From positions 1-64,000 of the forward strand of contig CANJNI010000011.1 of the NCBI GenBank assembly GCA_947475995.1: a stretch of 64,000 nt of DNA. Direction: 5' to 3'. The stretch's first letter is position 1. Each line of letters opens with the position of its first letter. The notes beneath the pieces are model-generated. The model did not search any database, had not been told where the DNA came from, and was given only the letters and a program-made list of their open reading frames with translations. This document shows, piece after piece, positions 26,816 to 35,410 of this stretch. The stretch is from Beijerinckiaceae bacterium. GTDB lineage: Bacteria > Pseudomonadota > Alphaproteobacteria > Rhizobiales > Beijerinckiaceae. The position numbers and the translations under genes are program-made.

Positions 26816-27592
26816 ATGCGCATCCTGTTTCTCAATCAGGCGCCCCGCGACGCACACACGACGGACGAAGACATCAGCCGCATCGAAGCCCAGTTGCGCA
26901 GCTATGCGTCGCCCGGCACCGAGATCGTCTATGGGTTCACGGACGATTTTCCCGGCGCGATGATCCATGAAGTTCTGGCGCAATCGCAGAAACTCAATGG
27001 TCTCGCCCATGTCATCGAAGCGCCGGCCATCATCCGGCAGGTCGCATGGGCGGCCGAGAACGGATTTGACGCTTTCATCCAGAGCAACACCTTTGACCCC
27101 GGTGTCGAGGGAGGTCGGCTCGCGGTGCGTATTCCGGTCATCGGCCTGATGCGCACATCGCTGGCGGTGGCGTCAACGATTTGCGATCGCATCGCCATTC
27201 TGGGCCCGCTCGACAGCGACCTTCCCAGCGCGTGGAGAACAGTCTGCGCCTATCACATGGATCACATGGTGGTCGGCATGCGGGCCTTGAACATCTACAA
27301 GGATTTCAAGAGCCGGAAAGACGAAATCTTCGAGCGTACTGTCCAACTCGTGAAGGAACTCGTCCGCGACAAGGGCGCCGAATGCATTCTTCCGCTGGGC
27401 GGCAAGTTGATTCCCTATCTGGTCGATCCGCAGGAACTTGAAAGGGCGACCGGCGCTCCGGTGCTCAACACAAAGGCCATCGGAATCCAGTTCGCCGAAA
27501 TGTGCGTGCGGGTTGGAATCACTCACTCGCCACTGGCTTATCCGCCCGCGCCGGTGCGACACGAGCATTTCCTCCAGACGCTGAATCCCTGA
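26816..27592 (+). CDS. Asp/Glu/hydantoin racemase superfamily protein lacking both catalytic Cys
   Basis: 258 aa. The fold is recognisable from the opening MRILFLNQAP, the FDPGVEGGR segment and IPVIGLMRTSLAVAS. Racemases of this family use two cysteines; here the first site reads IQSNTFDPG and the second ILPLGGKL, with no Cys in either place (the nearest Cys lies just before, in AECI). The protein is therefore probably not a two-base racemase; it could be a decarboxylase, isomerase or hydrolase relative. It starts 12 bases after the amidase, with GGAG before the ATG. Confidence 0.7.
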   Translation: MRILFLNQAPRDAHTTDEDISRIEAQLRSYASPGTEIVYGFTDDFPGAMIHEVLAQSQKLNGLAHVIEAPAIIRQVAWAAENGFDAFIQSNTFDPGVEGGRLAVRIPVIGLMRTSLAVASTICDRIAILGPLDSDLPSAWRTVCAYHMDHMVVGMRALNIYKDFKSRKDEIFERTVQLVKELVRDKGAECILPLGGKLIPYLVDPQELERATGAPVLNTKAIGIQFAEMCVRVGITHSPLAYPPAPVRHEHFLQTLNP

Positions 27593-27666
27593 ATCGCTTT
27601 GGCAGGCAGGTGTGTGGACGCTCGACGACCGGCGGGCTTGTCTTTCTTGCGAACGAGGAGCGGTCC

Positions 27667-28398
27667 TCAGCCGCGCCCTCGGGGCATCGGGCCCAGAACA
27701 CGTTCATATTCCGCTTCCGGCTTCCCGTAAGTCTCACCGGCAGCTGCAAGGAGCTTCTCGCGATCGCGAATGGTGATGAGGCCGCGGCTGCCGCGGATCA
27801 TTCCTGCGCCTTCCAGCAGGTGGACTGCATGCGTTACGCCTGCACGTCTGACGCCCAGCATCACACCCAGGAACTCATGCGTTAGGGCGAGTTCATTTCC
27901 TTCTGCGCGATCGTGGCACATGAGAAGCCAGCGGGAGAGGCGCTCGCCGACCAGCGCGCTCGAATTGGAGGAGGCCGTATAGGCGGTTTGCACCGTAGTC
28001 GTATAGAGGAACGTCAGCAGCAGAGAACGAAAGGAAAGGCTGTCCCTCATCAATGTCCGTAGCGCCCAGGAAGTAATCATCAGCCCGCGCCCGGGCAGTT
28101 GCATTGTGATCTCGTATGGTGTCGTTTCAATTCCCAGGAGCAGCGAAACCGGGCCGCCTCCTTCGTGTCCGTAAACGCCCACCTCGTGCCGGCGGTCGTC
28201 CTTTGTCAGCGTGACCTGTGAAGCAAGCCCTTCCTCCACAAAGCAGAATTCTTCCACAGGTTGATAAGGCCGCCCGAGCACAGCGCCCCGCGGCAGGTCG
28301 ACCGGCCGCAAATATCCCCTAACGGCCGCGAAGTCCGCTTCCGACATCAGCGCCAGAAGACGATTGCGCGGTCTGTCCTTGCGGGGAAAGTGGGACAT
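27667..28398 (-). CDS. Crp/Fnr family transcriptional regulator
   Basis: 243 aa from ATG 28398 (MSHFPRKD), which has AGGA about eight bases upstream. The N-terminal cyclic-nucleotide-binding-like domain (20-150) lacks the cysteine cluster of Fnr, so it is not an oxygen-sensing Fnr. The C-terminal helix-turn-helix LTHEFLGVMLGVRRAGVTHAV is of the form common in Rhizobiales. It is divergent from the small gene at 28604 and converges on the racemase-like gene. Its target and effector are unknown. Confidence 0.88.
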   Translation of the reverse strand: MSHFPRKDRPRNRLLALMSEADFAAVRGYLRPVDLPRGAVLGRPYQPVEEFCFVEEGLASQVTLTKDDRRHEVGVYGHEGGGPVSLLLGIETTPYEITMQLPGRGLMITSWALRTLMRDSLSFRSLLLTFLYTTTVQTAYTASSNSSALVGERLSRWLLMCHDRAEGNELALTHEFLGVMLGVRRAGVTHAVHLLEGAGMIRGSRGLITIRDREKLLAAAGETYGKPEAEYERVLGPMPRGRG

Positions 28399-28603
28399 CG
28401 TATGTTCCTGCTCGGGGCTGAAAAGCCAAGCTGTAAAGCCGGATTTGATCTGAAAGCGCAGGCGCGGACGAGGTGTTCCATGGTGCTCCAGCGAACCGAA
28501 TTTCACTTTTCAGTTTACGTCGCCCTCTCATCTCGCCTTTCTGGATTCAGCACGAGATTACAAGCTCGGCGGGTCATGGAAAGCAGTAAAGGCGGCAGTA
28601 ACA

Positions 28604-28849
28604 ATGAATGAATCGACGAGGGCGGCGATTTTCACGCCCGAACAGTTAAGCAAACTGGGAGAAGCTTACGAGATCGGTTGCGAAGCCTTGACCTTCGCAA
28701 TTGCATCCGCCCCGGAGCCTCTCGCCGAGACGCAGAAAGACCAGCTTGCCCGATTGATCATCGAGATCGCCTCCACCGGTGAGCGCAATCCAAAACGCAT
28801 TAGCATGATTGCGCTTTCGCGAATGCCGCCTCTCGAAGCGCATTTCTGA
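28604..28849 (+). CDS. small hypothetical protein
   Basis: 81 aa, acidic, mostly helical, no membrane segment or signal. The sequence starts MNESTRAAIFTPEQLSKLGEA and contains a basic EIASTGERNPKRI stretch. I do not recognise a family. It is divergent from the Crp/Fnr gene and followed by a terminator-like hairpin, which fits a monocistronic gene. It is probably real, because its frame is clean and free-standing. Confidence 0.5.
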   Translation: MNESTRAAIFTPEQLSKLGEAYEIGCEALTFAIASAPEPLAETQKDQLARLIIEIASTGERNPKRISMIALSRMPPLEAHF

Positions 28850-28965
28850 AGCAGAACTTCAATTGGTCCGATAGCGGACGCTCGCGGCCCGGATCGAACC
28901 CCGGCCAGTGCTGAGGGTTGAGGCTTTGCAGCTGCCGCAGGCAGCCAGGCAAGGACGGACGCGCG

Positions 28966-28991
28966 GGAAGCTGCAGGAAACTGCAGCTTCC
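28966..28991. terminator. 11-bp perfect hairpin with GAAA tetraloop
   Basis: GGAAGCTGCAG and its exact complement flank a GAAA loop. It lies between the end of the small plus-strand gene (28849) and the end of the minus-strand dehydrogenase (29013), so it can terminate both. No long T-run follows on either strand. Confidence 0.6.
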
Positions 28992-29012
28992 TTCGCAAAG
29001 GCCGCAGCTCCT

Positions 29013-29960
29013 TTAGTTGACGAGGCGGATCGGCGCCCCTTCGACGAAGGCCTTGATGGCCTTGATCGCGTCCTCGTAATAGGTCGCGACCATCTCCTGC
29101 GTGTAATAGCCCAGATGCGGCGTCAGCACGACATTTTCGAGACTACGCAGGGGGTGGTTGTCGTCCAGCGGCTCCTGATCGAAAACATCCAGACCCGCGC
29201 CCGCAATCGTTTTGTTGCGGAGGGCGTCGAGCAATGCGGATTCATCGACCAGGGCGCCGCGCGCTGTGTTGATGAGATAGGCGCCGGGCTTCATCATATT
29301 CTGATTTTCCGCGCCTATGATGCCGCGCGTCGTTGCGCCCAGCACGAGGTGAAGCGAAACGATGTCGCTTTGGCGCAGCAGTTCTTCTTTCGATGCGTAA
29401 GTCGCCCCTCCGGCCTCAGCCCGCTCGGGGGTCAAGTTTGGGCTCCATGCCAGAATGTTCATGCCGAAAGCGCGCCCGATATGCGCCATCTGCCGCCCCA
29501 GATTGCCGAACCCGACAAGGCCGAGATTTCGCCCGCGCAACGTGATTCCGATGGAGTTCTGCCAGCCGCCCTCTCGCATCATGCGATCTTCGTAAGCGAT
29601 GCGGCGTGCGCAGGAGAGAATGAGCCCCCATGCGAGTTCCGCGACTCCTCCGCCTCCGCGCACATCCGTGTTGGAAACCGGAACCCCGCAGGCTCGCGCG
29701 GCGGCGACGTCGATCGCATCGTATCTCTTCCCCGTGACGACGATATATTTCAGCTTCGGCAGGGCGCGGATGAGATCGCCGCCAATCTGCATGCGTTCGC
29801 GCAGGGTGCAGAGAATGTCGTAGGGAGCCAGAACGGATGCGGCGTTCGCCTCCGGGATCGGAGCTGTAAAGACATCAATGTCGCAATGCGCGCGCAGGCC
29901 GGACCAGTCCGCCAGCTTGAGGGCGACGGCCTGATAATCGTCCAGAATTGCGATCCGCAT
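29013..29960 (-). CDS. D-2-hydroxyacid dehydrogenase family NAD-dependent oxidoreductase
   Basis: 315 aa from ATG 29960 (MRIAILDDYQ), preceded by GGAG seven bases away; an ATG at 29972 is the alternative. The Rossmann motif GLVGFGNLGRQ (147-157) and the catalytic Arg234 (NTARGA), Glu263 (DQEPL) and His282 (TPHLGY) are intact, so it should reduce a 2-keto acid or oxidise a D-2-hydroxy acid. It is alone on the minus strand, divergent from the CapA-like gene. Confidence 0.9.
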   Translation of the reverse strand: MRIAILDDYQAVALKLADWSGLRAHCDIDVFTAPIPEANAASVLAPYDILCTLRERMQIGGDLIRALPKLKYIVVTGKRYDAIDVAAARACGVPVSNTDVRGGGGVAELAWGLILSCARRIAYEDRMMREGGWQNSIGITLRGRNLGLVGFGNLGRQMAHIGRAFGMNILAWSPNLTPERAEAGGATYASKEELLRQSDIVSLHLVLGATTRGIIGAENQNMMKPGAYLINTARGALVDESALLDALRNKTIAGAGLDVFDQEPLDDNHPLRSLENVVLTPHLGYYTQEMVATYYEDAIKAIKAFVEGAPIRLVN

Positions 29961-30161
29961 TTCAGTCTCCATGCCAGAACGGCATTTCTGTTAGTCCGGG
30001 AATATCGCTTCCGCATTTGCCTTTGTGGGGGTATTTTCACCGGAAGATTTAGTCAACGGGCGGAAGCGCGCGAAGGAATTTCTCCTCGCCACCAAGCCCG
30101 CGCTCGGCGTCACCGCGCGACGCCGCGCCCCATGGTCTGCGCGTTGAGATGAGGTTCCAAG

Positions 30162-31541
30162 GTGGTCAGCTCTCGAAACTGGAAAGTCGTACTTGTCGGC
30201 GAGTGCATGGTGTCGCGCCCGTTTTCCATGCATGACGATCCGGACTTCATGTCCGTGGTGGAATTGATGCGCGATTCCGATTTCACTTACGGCCACCTTG
30301 AGATGAACCTCGGCGAGTTCGAGGATATCGAATGGCCTGCGCGCGGCAACTGGCTGGGCAGCTTCATGCTGGCGGACCCGAAGATCGCCGATGATCTCAA
30401 GTGGATGGGTGTCGACCTTATGTCGCTGGCCCACAATCACAGCCTCGACTTCGGCGCCACAGGGCTGATTTCGACCATCAAGCACTGCAAGCGCGCCGGC
30501 ATGGTGGTCGCCGGCACGGGACGCGATCTCGAAGAGGCCCGCGAGCCGGGCTATCTCGAAACCCGCAAGGGCCGCGTGGCGCTGATTTCGACCAGCTCCG
30601 GAAATCAGCCCTACGAATGGGCGAGCCTCACAAAGGGCACGATGCGCGGTCGTCCGGGCATCAACCCGCTGCGCCTGTCGATGAAATATATGGTCGACTC
30701 CGAGACTGCCGAACAGTTGAAGGCGGTCGGCAAGAAGCTCGGCATTCTGCGCCAGAAATCCTCCGGCACCGCCGGCGTGGGGCTCGGCGACAAGGAATTC
30801 GGCCTGGTCATGCCTACCGACCAGTCGACACGCGCCGGCAGCGCCTTCATTGAAGGCGACCGTTGCGAAATCATGAGCGAATGCCACAAGCGCGACCTGG
30901 AAGGGAACCTGCGCACCATCGACGAAGGCCTGAACATGGCCGATCTCGTCGTCGTCGCGCATCATTTCAATGTGTCGGAAGGTCCGCGCGGCGATCATCC
31001 GCCGAAATTCACGCGCGCCTTCGCGCATGCGGCCATCGACTCCGGCGCGGATGTGTATGTCGGCCACGGCTGGCACCGCACGCTCGGAATCGAAATCTAC
31101 AAGGGCAAGCCGATCATTCACGGCATCGGCAATTTCTTTGCCCAGTCCGAGTTCATCCGTCGCGTTCCCTACGACAGCTACGAGTCCTGGGGTCATGACA
31201 TGGACCGTCTGCCGACACTGACGCCGGCCGCCTATCCGCTTCATCCCGGCCTCGACACGCCGTCTGATACGTGGTGGAGTTCGGCCGTGATTTCGCTCGA
31301 CATCGAAGATCGTCAGGTCAAGGGCATCACCCTGCATCCCGTCGAGATGGGCCGCGAGACCACCAAGGAAGCGAAGCAGACGCGTTCGACCGGACACGGC
31401 AAGCATCTTCTGACGGAAGGCCGGCCGGTCATCGCCAAGGGAGAAGACGCCGGACGCATTCTGGACCGCATCAAGCGCCTGTCGGCCGAATACGGCACCA
31501 ATGTCGAAATTCGCGACGGCGTCGGTTACGTCAAACTCTGA
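30162..31541 (+). CDS. CapA-family (poly-gamma-glutamate capsule type) metallophosphatase-like protein
   Basis: 459 aa, GTG start. Family landmarks in order: VVLVGECMVSRP near the start, LAHNHSLDFGATG (about 89-101), VVVAHHFNVSEGP, and VGHGWHRTLGIEIYKGKPIIHGIGNF. CapA proteins are calcineurin-like phosphoesterases tied to poly-gamma-glutamate or cyclic peptide processing. There is no signal peptide, unlike secreted CapA. It lies nine bases before the oligopeptide transporter genes, so it may act on the imported peptide-like compound (inference). Confidence 0.8.
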   Translation: MVSSRNWKVVLVGECMVSRPFSMHDDPDFMSVVELMRDSDFTYGHLEMNLGEFEDIEWPARGNWLGSFMLADPKIADDLKWMGVDLMSLAHNHSLDFGATGLISTIKHCKRAGMVVAGTGRDLEEAREPGYLETRKGRVALISTSSGNQPYEWASLTKGTMRGRPGINPLRLSMKYMVDSETAEQLKAVGKKLGILRQKSSGTAGVGLGDKEFGLVMPTDQSTRAGSAFIEGDRCEIMSECHKRDLEGNLRTIDEGLNMADLVVVAHHFNVSEGPRGDHPPKFTRAFAHAAIDSGADVYVGHGWHRTLGIEIYKGKPIIHGIGNFFAQSEFIRRVPYDSYESWGHDMDRLPTLTPAAYPLHPGLDTPSDTWWSSAVISLDIEDRQVKGITLHPVEMGRETTKEAKQTRSTGHGKHLLTEGRPVIAKGEDAGRILDRIKRLSAEYGTNVEIRDGVGYVKL

Positions 31542-31550
31542 TTGCTCAAC

Positions 31551-32561
31551 ATGGACGCCGGGATCGTGACAGCAGACGTGACGCGCGGCGCCGCCGCCAC
31601 GGCTGCTGCCGCCCTCAGCGTCCGCAATCTGAATGTCACGTTCCAGACCCCGCAAGGCGAGCGTTCCGTGGTGACCGGGGTCGATTTCGACATCGGGCGT
31701 GGACGCACGCTTGGCGTGGTCGGCGAAAGCGGTTGCGGCAAGACCATGACGGCCCTCGCCGTGATGGGCCTTGCGCCTTCCAATGCGCAGGTCTCCGGTT
31801 CTATCCGGGTGGATGGCGAGGAACTTTCTACTCTCACGGCGGCGCAGTGGCGCGACCGGCGTGGACGTTCGCTCGCGATGGTGTTTCAGGAGCCCATGAC
31901 GGCGCTCAATCCTGTCATGACCATCGGGCGGCAGATTGCCGAAGTCATGGTGCGGCACGAGCATTGTTCGTGGAAGGACGCGCAGGCGCGTGCGGTCGGC
32001 TTGCTCGAGGAAGTCGGCATTCCGGCCCCGGTGCAGCGCGCCCGCGATTACCCGCATCAGCTGTCGGGAGGAATGCGCCAGCGCGCCATGATCGCAATGG
32101 CGCTGGCCTGTCGCCCGGCGTTGCTGGTCGCCGATGAACCGACCACTGCGCTCGACGTCACCATTCAGGCGCAAATCCTCGATCTGATGCTGCGTCTTCA
32201 GGACGAACGCGGCATGGCGATCCAGTTCATCAGCCACAATCTCGGCGTCATCTCGGAACTCTCGCATGACATCATGGTCATGTATGCGGGCCGCATCGTC
32301 GAATATGCTTCCTCGGAAGTGCTGTTCGCGAATCCTCTTCATCCCTACACGCGCGGACTGATCTCCACACTGCCTGATCCCGATCATCGTGTTTCGCGTC
32401 TCCCGGTCATCCCCGGCGGCGTTCCGCGCGATGTGAGCGGCGTCGGCTGCCGCTTCGCCGAGCGATGCGCGCTGGCGTCGGAAGAGTGCCGCGCCGCCGA
32501 ACCGCGGATGATTGAAGCCGAGCCCGGCCACCGGGTCGCCTGCATAAAGGTGCAGGCATGA
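31551..32561 (+). CDS. oligopeptide ABC transporter ATP-binding protein (DppD/OppD type)
   Basis: 336 aa from ATG 31551; a TTG three codons earlier is possible. Walker A GESGCGKT (58-65), signature LSGGMRQR, Walker [13 protein letters not shown] and the C-terminal oligopeptide-transporter region with a cysteine cluster ([14 protein letters not shown]) are all present. It is the first of five genes of a complete importer and overlaps the next ATPase by four bases. Confidence 0.93.
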   Translation: MDAGIVTADVTRGAAATAAAALSVRNLNVTFQTPQGERSVVTGVDFDIGRGRTLGVVGESGCGKTMTALAVMGLAPSNAQVSGSIRVDGEELSTLTAAQWRDRRGRSLAMVFQEPMTALNPVMTIGRQIAEVMVRHEHCSWKDAQARAVGLLEEVGIPAPVQRARDYPHQLSGGMRQRAMIAMALACRPALLVADEPTTALDVTIQAQILDLMLRLQDERGMAIQFISHNLGVISELSHDIMVMYAGRIVEYASSEVLFANPLHPYTRGLISTLPDPDHRVSRLPVIPGGVPRDVSGVGCRFAERCALASEECRAAEPRMIEAEPGHRVACIKVQA

Positions 32562-33511
32562 CGGCCCTGCTCGAAGCCCGCGACGTCAGCGTGCGCTTTC
32601 CGCTGGGCGGCTCGTGGTTTGGACCGCGGCAAATTCTCCGTGCAGTCGAGAATGTTTCCTTCGATATCTCCGCCGGTGAAACGCTGGCGCTGGTGGGGGA
32701 AAGCGGCAGCGGCAAGACCACGCTTGGCCACGCCGTGTCGGGTCTGCGCAAACCCACCGGGGGCAGCGTCACATTTCGCGGCGCGCCCGTGCAGCGGGCG
32801 GGCGAAAAGCCGATCCAGCTCGTTTTTCAGGACCCGTTCTCGGCGCTCGATCCGCGTATGCTGGTCGGCGACATTGTGGCCGAGCCCCTGCGCATCAAGG
32901 GCGGCTTTTCGGCAAGCCAGCGACGCGACCGCGCCGGTGAAATTCTGGGTCAGGTAGGGCTGCCGGCCGACAGCATCACGCGCTATCCGCATGAATTTTC
33001 CGGCGGGCAGCGCCAGCGTATCGCAATCGCGCGGGCGCTCATCTCCGATCCGGAACTGATCGTGGCGGATGAGCCACTCTCGGCGCTTGATGTTTCGGTG
33101 CAGAGCCAGGTGCTGAACCTGATGAAGGACATTCAGGAAAAGCGCGGCATCGCCTATCTGTTCATCAGTCATGACCTTGGCGTGGTGAACCACCTGGCTG
33201 ATCGGGTGGCAGTTCTTTATCTGGGCCGACTCATGGAAATCGCCTCGCGGCAGGATCTGTTCGGGCAACCCAGTCATCCCTACACACGGGCTTTGCTGAC
33301 AGCCCTGCCGCGCGTCGGACGCGGACGCCGCAAGCCGGGGCAGGGCGCGAGCGGCGAAATCCCTTCTCCACTTTCGCCGCCGACAGGCTGCGTCTTCCAC
33401 ACCCGTTGCCCCATGGCGCAGAAAGTCTGCACCGAGCAGGCGCCCGAGCTTCTCGCCGTGGACGGCCGCCCGCAATTTTCGGCCTGTCATTTTCGCGGGA
33501 GCGGCGCATGA
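32558..33511 (+). CDS. oligopeptide ABC transporter ATP-binding protein (DppF/OppF type)
   Basis: 317 aa. Walker A GESGSGKTT (47-55), signature FSGGQRQR, Walker B LIVADEPLSALD. The C-terminal cysteine region HTRCPMAQKVC is typical. It forms a heterodimer with the DppD-type subunit and is coupled by four-base overlaps to both neighbours. Confidence 0.93.
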   Translation: MTALLEARDVSVRFPLGGSWFGPRQILRAVENVSFDISAGETLALVGESGSGKTTLGHAVSGLRKPTGGSVTFRGAPVQRAGEKPIQLVFQDPFSALDPRMLVGDIVAEPLRIKGGFSASQRRDRAGEILGQVGLPADSITRYPHEFSGGQRQRIAIARALISDPELIVADEPLSALDVSVQSQVLNLMKDIQEKRGIAYLFISHDLGVVNHLADRVAVLYLGRLMEIASRQDLFGQPSHPYTRALLTALPRVGRGRRKPGQGASGEIPSPLSPPTGCVFHTRCPMAQKVCTEQAPELLAVDGRPQFSACHFRGSGA

Positions 33512-34458
33512 TCCGCTACACGCTCCGGCGCACCCTGCAGGCCGTGCTGGTCATCCTGGTGATGTCCTTCGTGCTCTACAATCTCATCGGGCTGATGCCC
33601 GGCGACCCGATTGACGTGATGCTCGAAGGCAATCCGTCGGTGACGCCCGAACTGATGGCGCAGATGCGCGCGCTCTACGGCGTCGATCAGCCTTTGCTGG
33701 TCCGCTACTGGCGTTGGCTGCTGGCCGCGCTTTCGGGCGATTTCGGTTACTCGAACACCTATTTCCGGCCGGTGCTGGAGATCCTTGCGCCGGCGATGCT
33801 GCAGACCGTCAAGCTGATGGTGCTGACGCTGGCCGTGAGCATCCCGGTCTCCCTGCTTCTCGGCAGCATCGCAGCGCGCAGGCCGAACGGTTGGGTGGAC
33901 AATGTCGTCAGCGTCCTGGCGCTTGCGAGCATATCTTCGCCGATCTTCTGGCTGGCGCTCATCTTCATCATCGTGTTCGCCGTCAAGCTGCAATGGCTGC
34001 CCGCGGGCGGTTCCGCCATGGCGGGCGCATCGTTCGGCGAGCAATTGACCTATCTGGTGCTGCCTGTCCTGACGCTGGCGAGCTTTACCTCCGGTCAGTT
34101 CATTCGCTACGTGCGCGCTTCCATGATCGAAACGCTGAATGCGGATTTCATCCGCACTGCACACGCCAAGGGGCTTTCGGAGCCGACGGTCGTCCTGCGC
34201 CACGGTCTGCGCAACGCGATGCTGCCCGTGGTGACGGTGATCGCCTTGAGTTTTGGCTCGCTCATGTCGGGCGCGCTGGTGGTCGAGACGATGTATGGCA
34301 TGCTCGGAATGGGCAAGGCTGTCTATGACGCGATCGTCAACAAGGACTTCAACGTCGCGCTGGCGGGACTTCTGTTCGCCACCGTCGTGACGCTTGCGAG
34401 CAGCCTCCTGGCCGATCTGGCTTACGGTTGGCTCGATCCGCGCGTGAGGCTCGAATGA
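33508..34458 (+). CDS. oligopeptide ABC transporter permease (DppB type)
   Basis: 316 aa from ATG 33508 in the four-base overlap; the N-terminus MIRYTLRRTLQAVLVILVMS is the classic DppB start with the first helix. GLMPGDPID follows in the periplasmic loop, and DFIRTAHAKGLSEPTVVLRH is the EAA coupling loop. About six helices. Confidence 0.93.
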   Translation: MIRYTLRRTLQAVLVILVMSFVLYNLIGLMPGDPIDVMLEGNPSVTPELMAQMRALYGVDQPLLVRYWRWLLAALSGDFGYSNTYFRPVLEILAPAMLQTVKLMVLTLAVSIPVSLLLGSIAARRPNGWVDNVVSVLALASISSPIFWLALIFIIVFAVKLQWLPAGGSAMAGASFGEQLTYLVLPVLTLASFTSGQFIRYVRASMIETLNADFIRTAHAKGLSEPTVVLRHGLRNAMLPVVTVIALSFGSLMSGALVVETMYGMLGMGKAVYDAIVNKDFNVALAGLLFATVVTLASSLLADLAYGWLDPRVRLE

Positions 34459-35381
34459 GCGTTGCCTCCATTCAGGGTGCGCAGGCCCCGCGTTCCATCT
34501 GGAATGCCCGCTGGAGTCGATTCAGGCGGCATCGCCTGGCGGTCGCCGCGACGATCTTTCTGGTGGCGCTGGGCGTAGCTTGTGCGGGCGCGGATTTGAT
34601 TGCGGCAGCCCTCGGGGTAGATCCCTCGACCGTCGATCTCTTTGCGCGGTTTGATCCGCCGTCCGCCAAACACCTGCTCGGCACCGACGAAATAGGCCGC
34701 GACGTGCTGGTGCGGTTGCTGCACGGCGGCCGCATCTCGCTAATGGTTGGACTGCTGGCGACTGCGCTTGGCGGCGTCTTCGGAGTGTTGATCGGCGTCT
34801 TGTCGGGCTATCTGGAAGGGCGCACCGACGCATTCCTGATGCGCTTCACTGATTGCGTTCTGTCGCTGCCGATCATTCCGCTGCTGATCGTCCTGGGCGC
34901 AGTCGATCTGGCCAAGCTCGGCCTGCCGTCATCCTGGCTCAATTCGCCCTCCGTGTCCTTCTGGCGCATCGTGGTGGTGATCGCCCTGGTGGACTGGACG
35001 GCCATCGCGCGCATCTCGCGGGCCGCGACATTGTCCGTCAAGCATCGCGACTTTGTGCAGGCGGCGCGCGCCAGCGGGGCCGGAAGTCTTTACAATATTT
35101 TCGCCCATGTGCTGCCGAATATCGCAACGCCCCTGATCGTCGCCTGTGCGCTGACGGTGGGCCGCGTCATCCTGTTTGAATCGACGTTGAGCTTTCTGGG
35201 TTTCGGTGTTGTGCCGCCAACGCCGACATGGGGAAACATGCTGACCAACGCGCAGGAACTCGTAACATCCGCGCCTCTGCTGGCGATTTATCCGGGGCTG
35301 CTGATCTTGTTGACCGTCATCGCCGTCAATCTGATCGGAGACGGCATCCGGGTGGCGTTCGACCCTCGTTCCGACAGCTAA
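34455..35381 (+). CDS. oligopeptide ABC transporter permease (DppC type)
   Basis: 308 aa from ATG 34455. The DppC N-terminal loop with HLLGTDEIGRDVLVRLLHGGR and the coupling loop RDFVQAARASGAGSLYNIFAHVLPN are present, with about six helices. It forms the channel with the DppB-type subunit. Its gene overlaps that of its partner and is followed 29 bases later by the binding protein. Confidence 0.93.
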   Translation: MSVASIQGAQAPRSIWNARWSRFRRHRLAVAATIFLVALGVACAGADLIAAALGVDPSTVDLFARFDPPSAKHLLGTDEIGRDVLVRLLHGGRISLMVGLLATALGGVFGVLIGVLSGYLEGRTDAFLMRFTDCVLSLPIIPLLIVLGAVDLAKLGLPSSWLNSPSVSFWRIVVVIALVDWTAIARISRAATLSVKHRDFVQAARASGAGSLYNIFAHVLPNIATPLIVACALTVGRVILFESTLSFLGFGVVPPTPTWGNMLTNAQELVTSAPLLAIYPGLLILLTVIAVNLIGDGIRVAFDPRSDS

Positions 35382-35410
35382 ATCATAATCAAAGCACGGA
35401 GGAAGCAAAG

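Noticed and set aside
26816-27592. Annotating as hydantoin or Asp/Glu racemase
   Set aside because: Both catalytic cysteines are missing.
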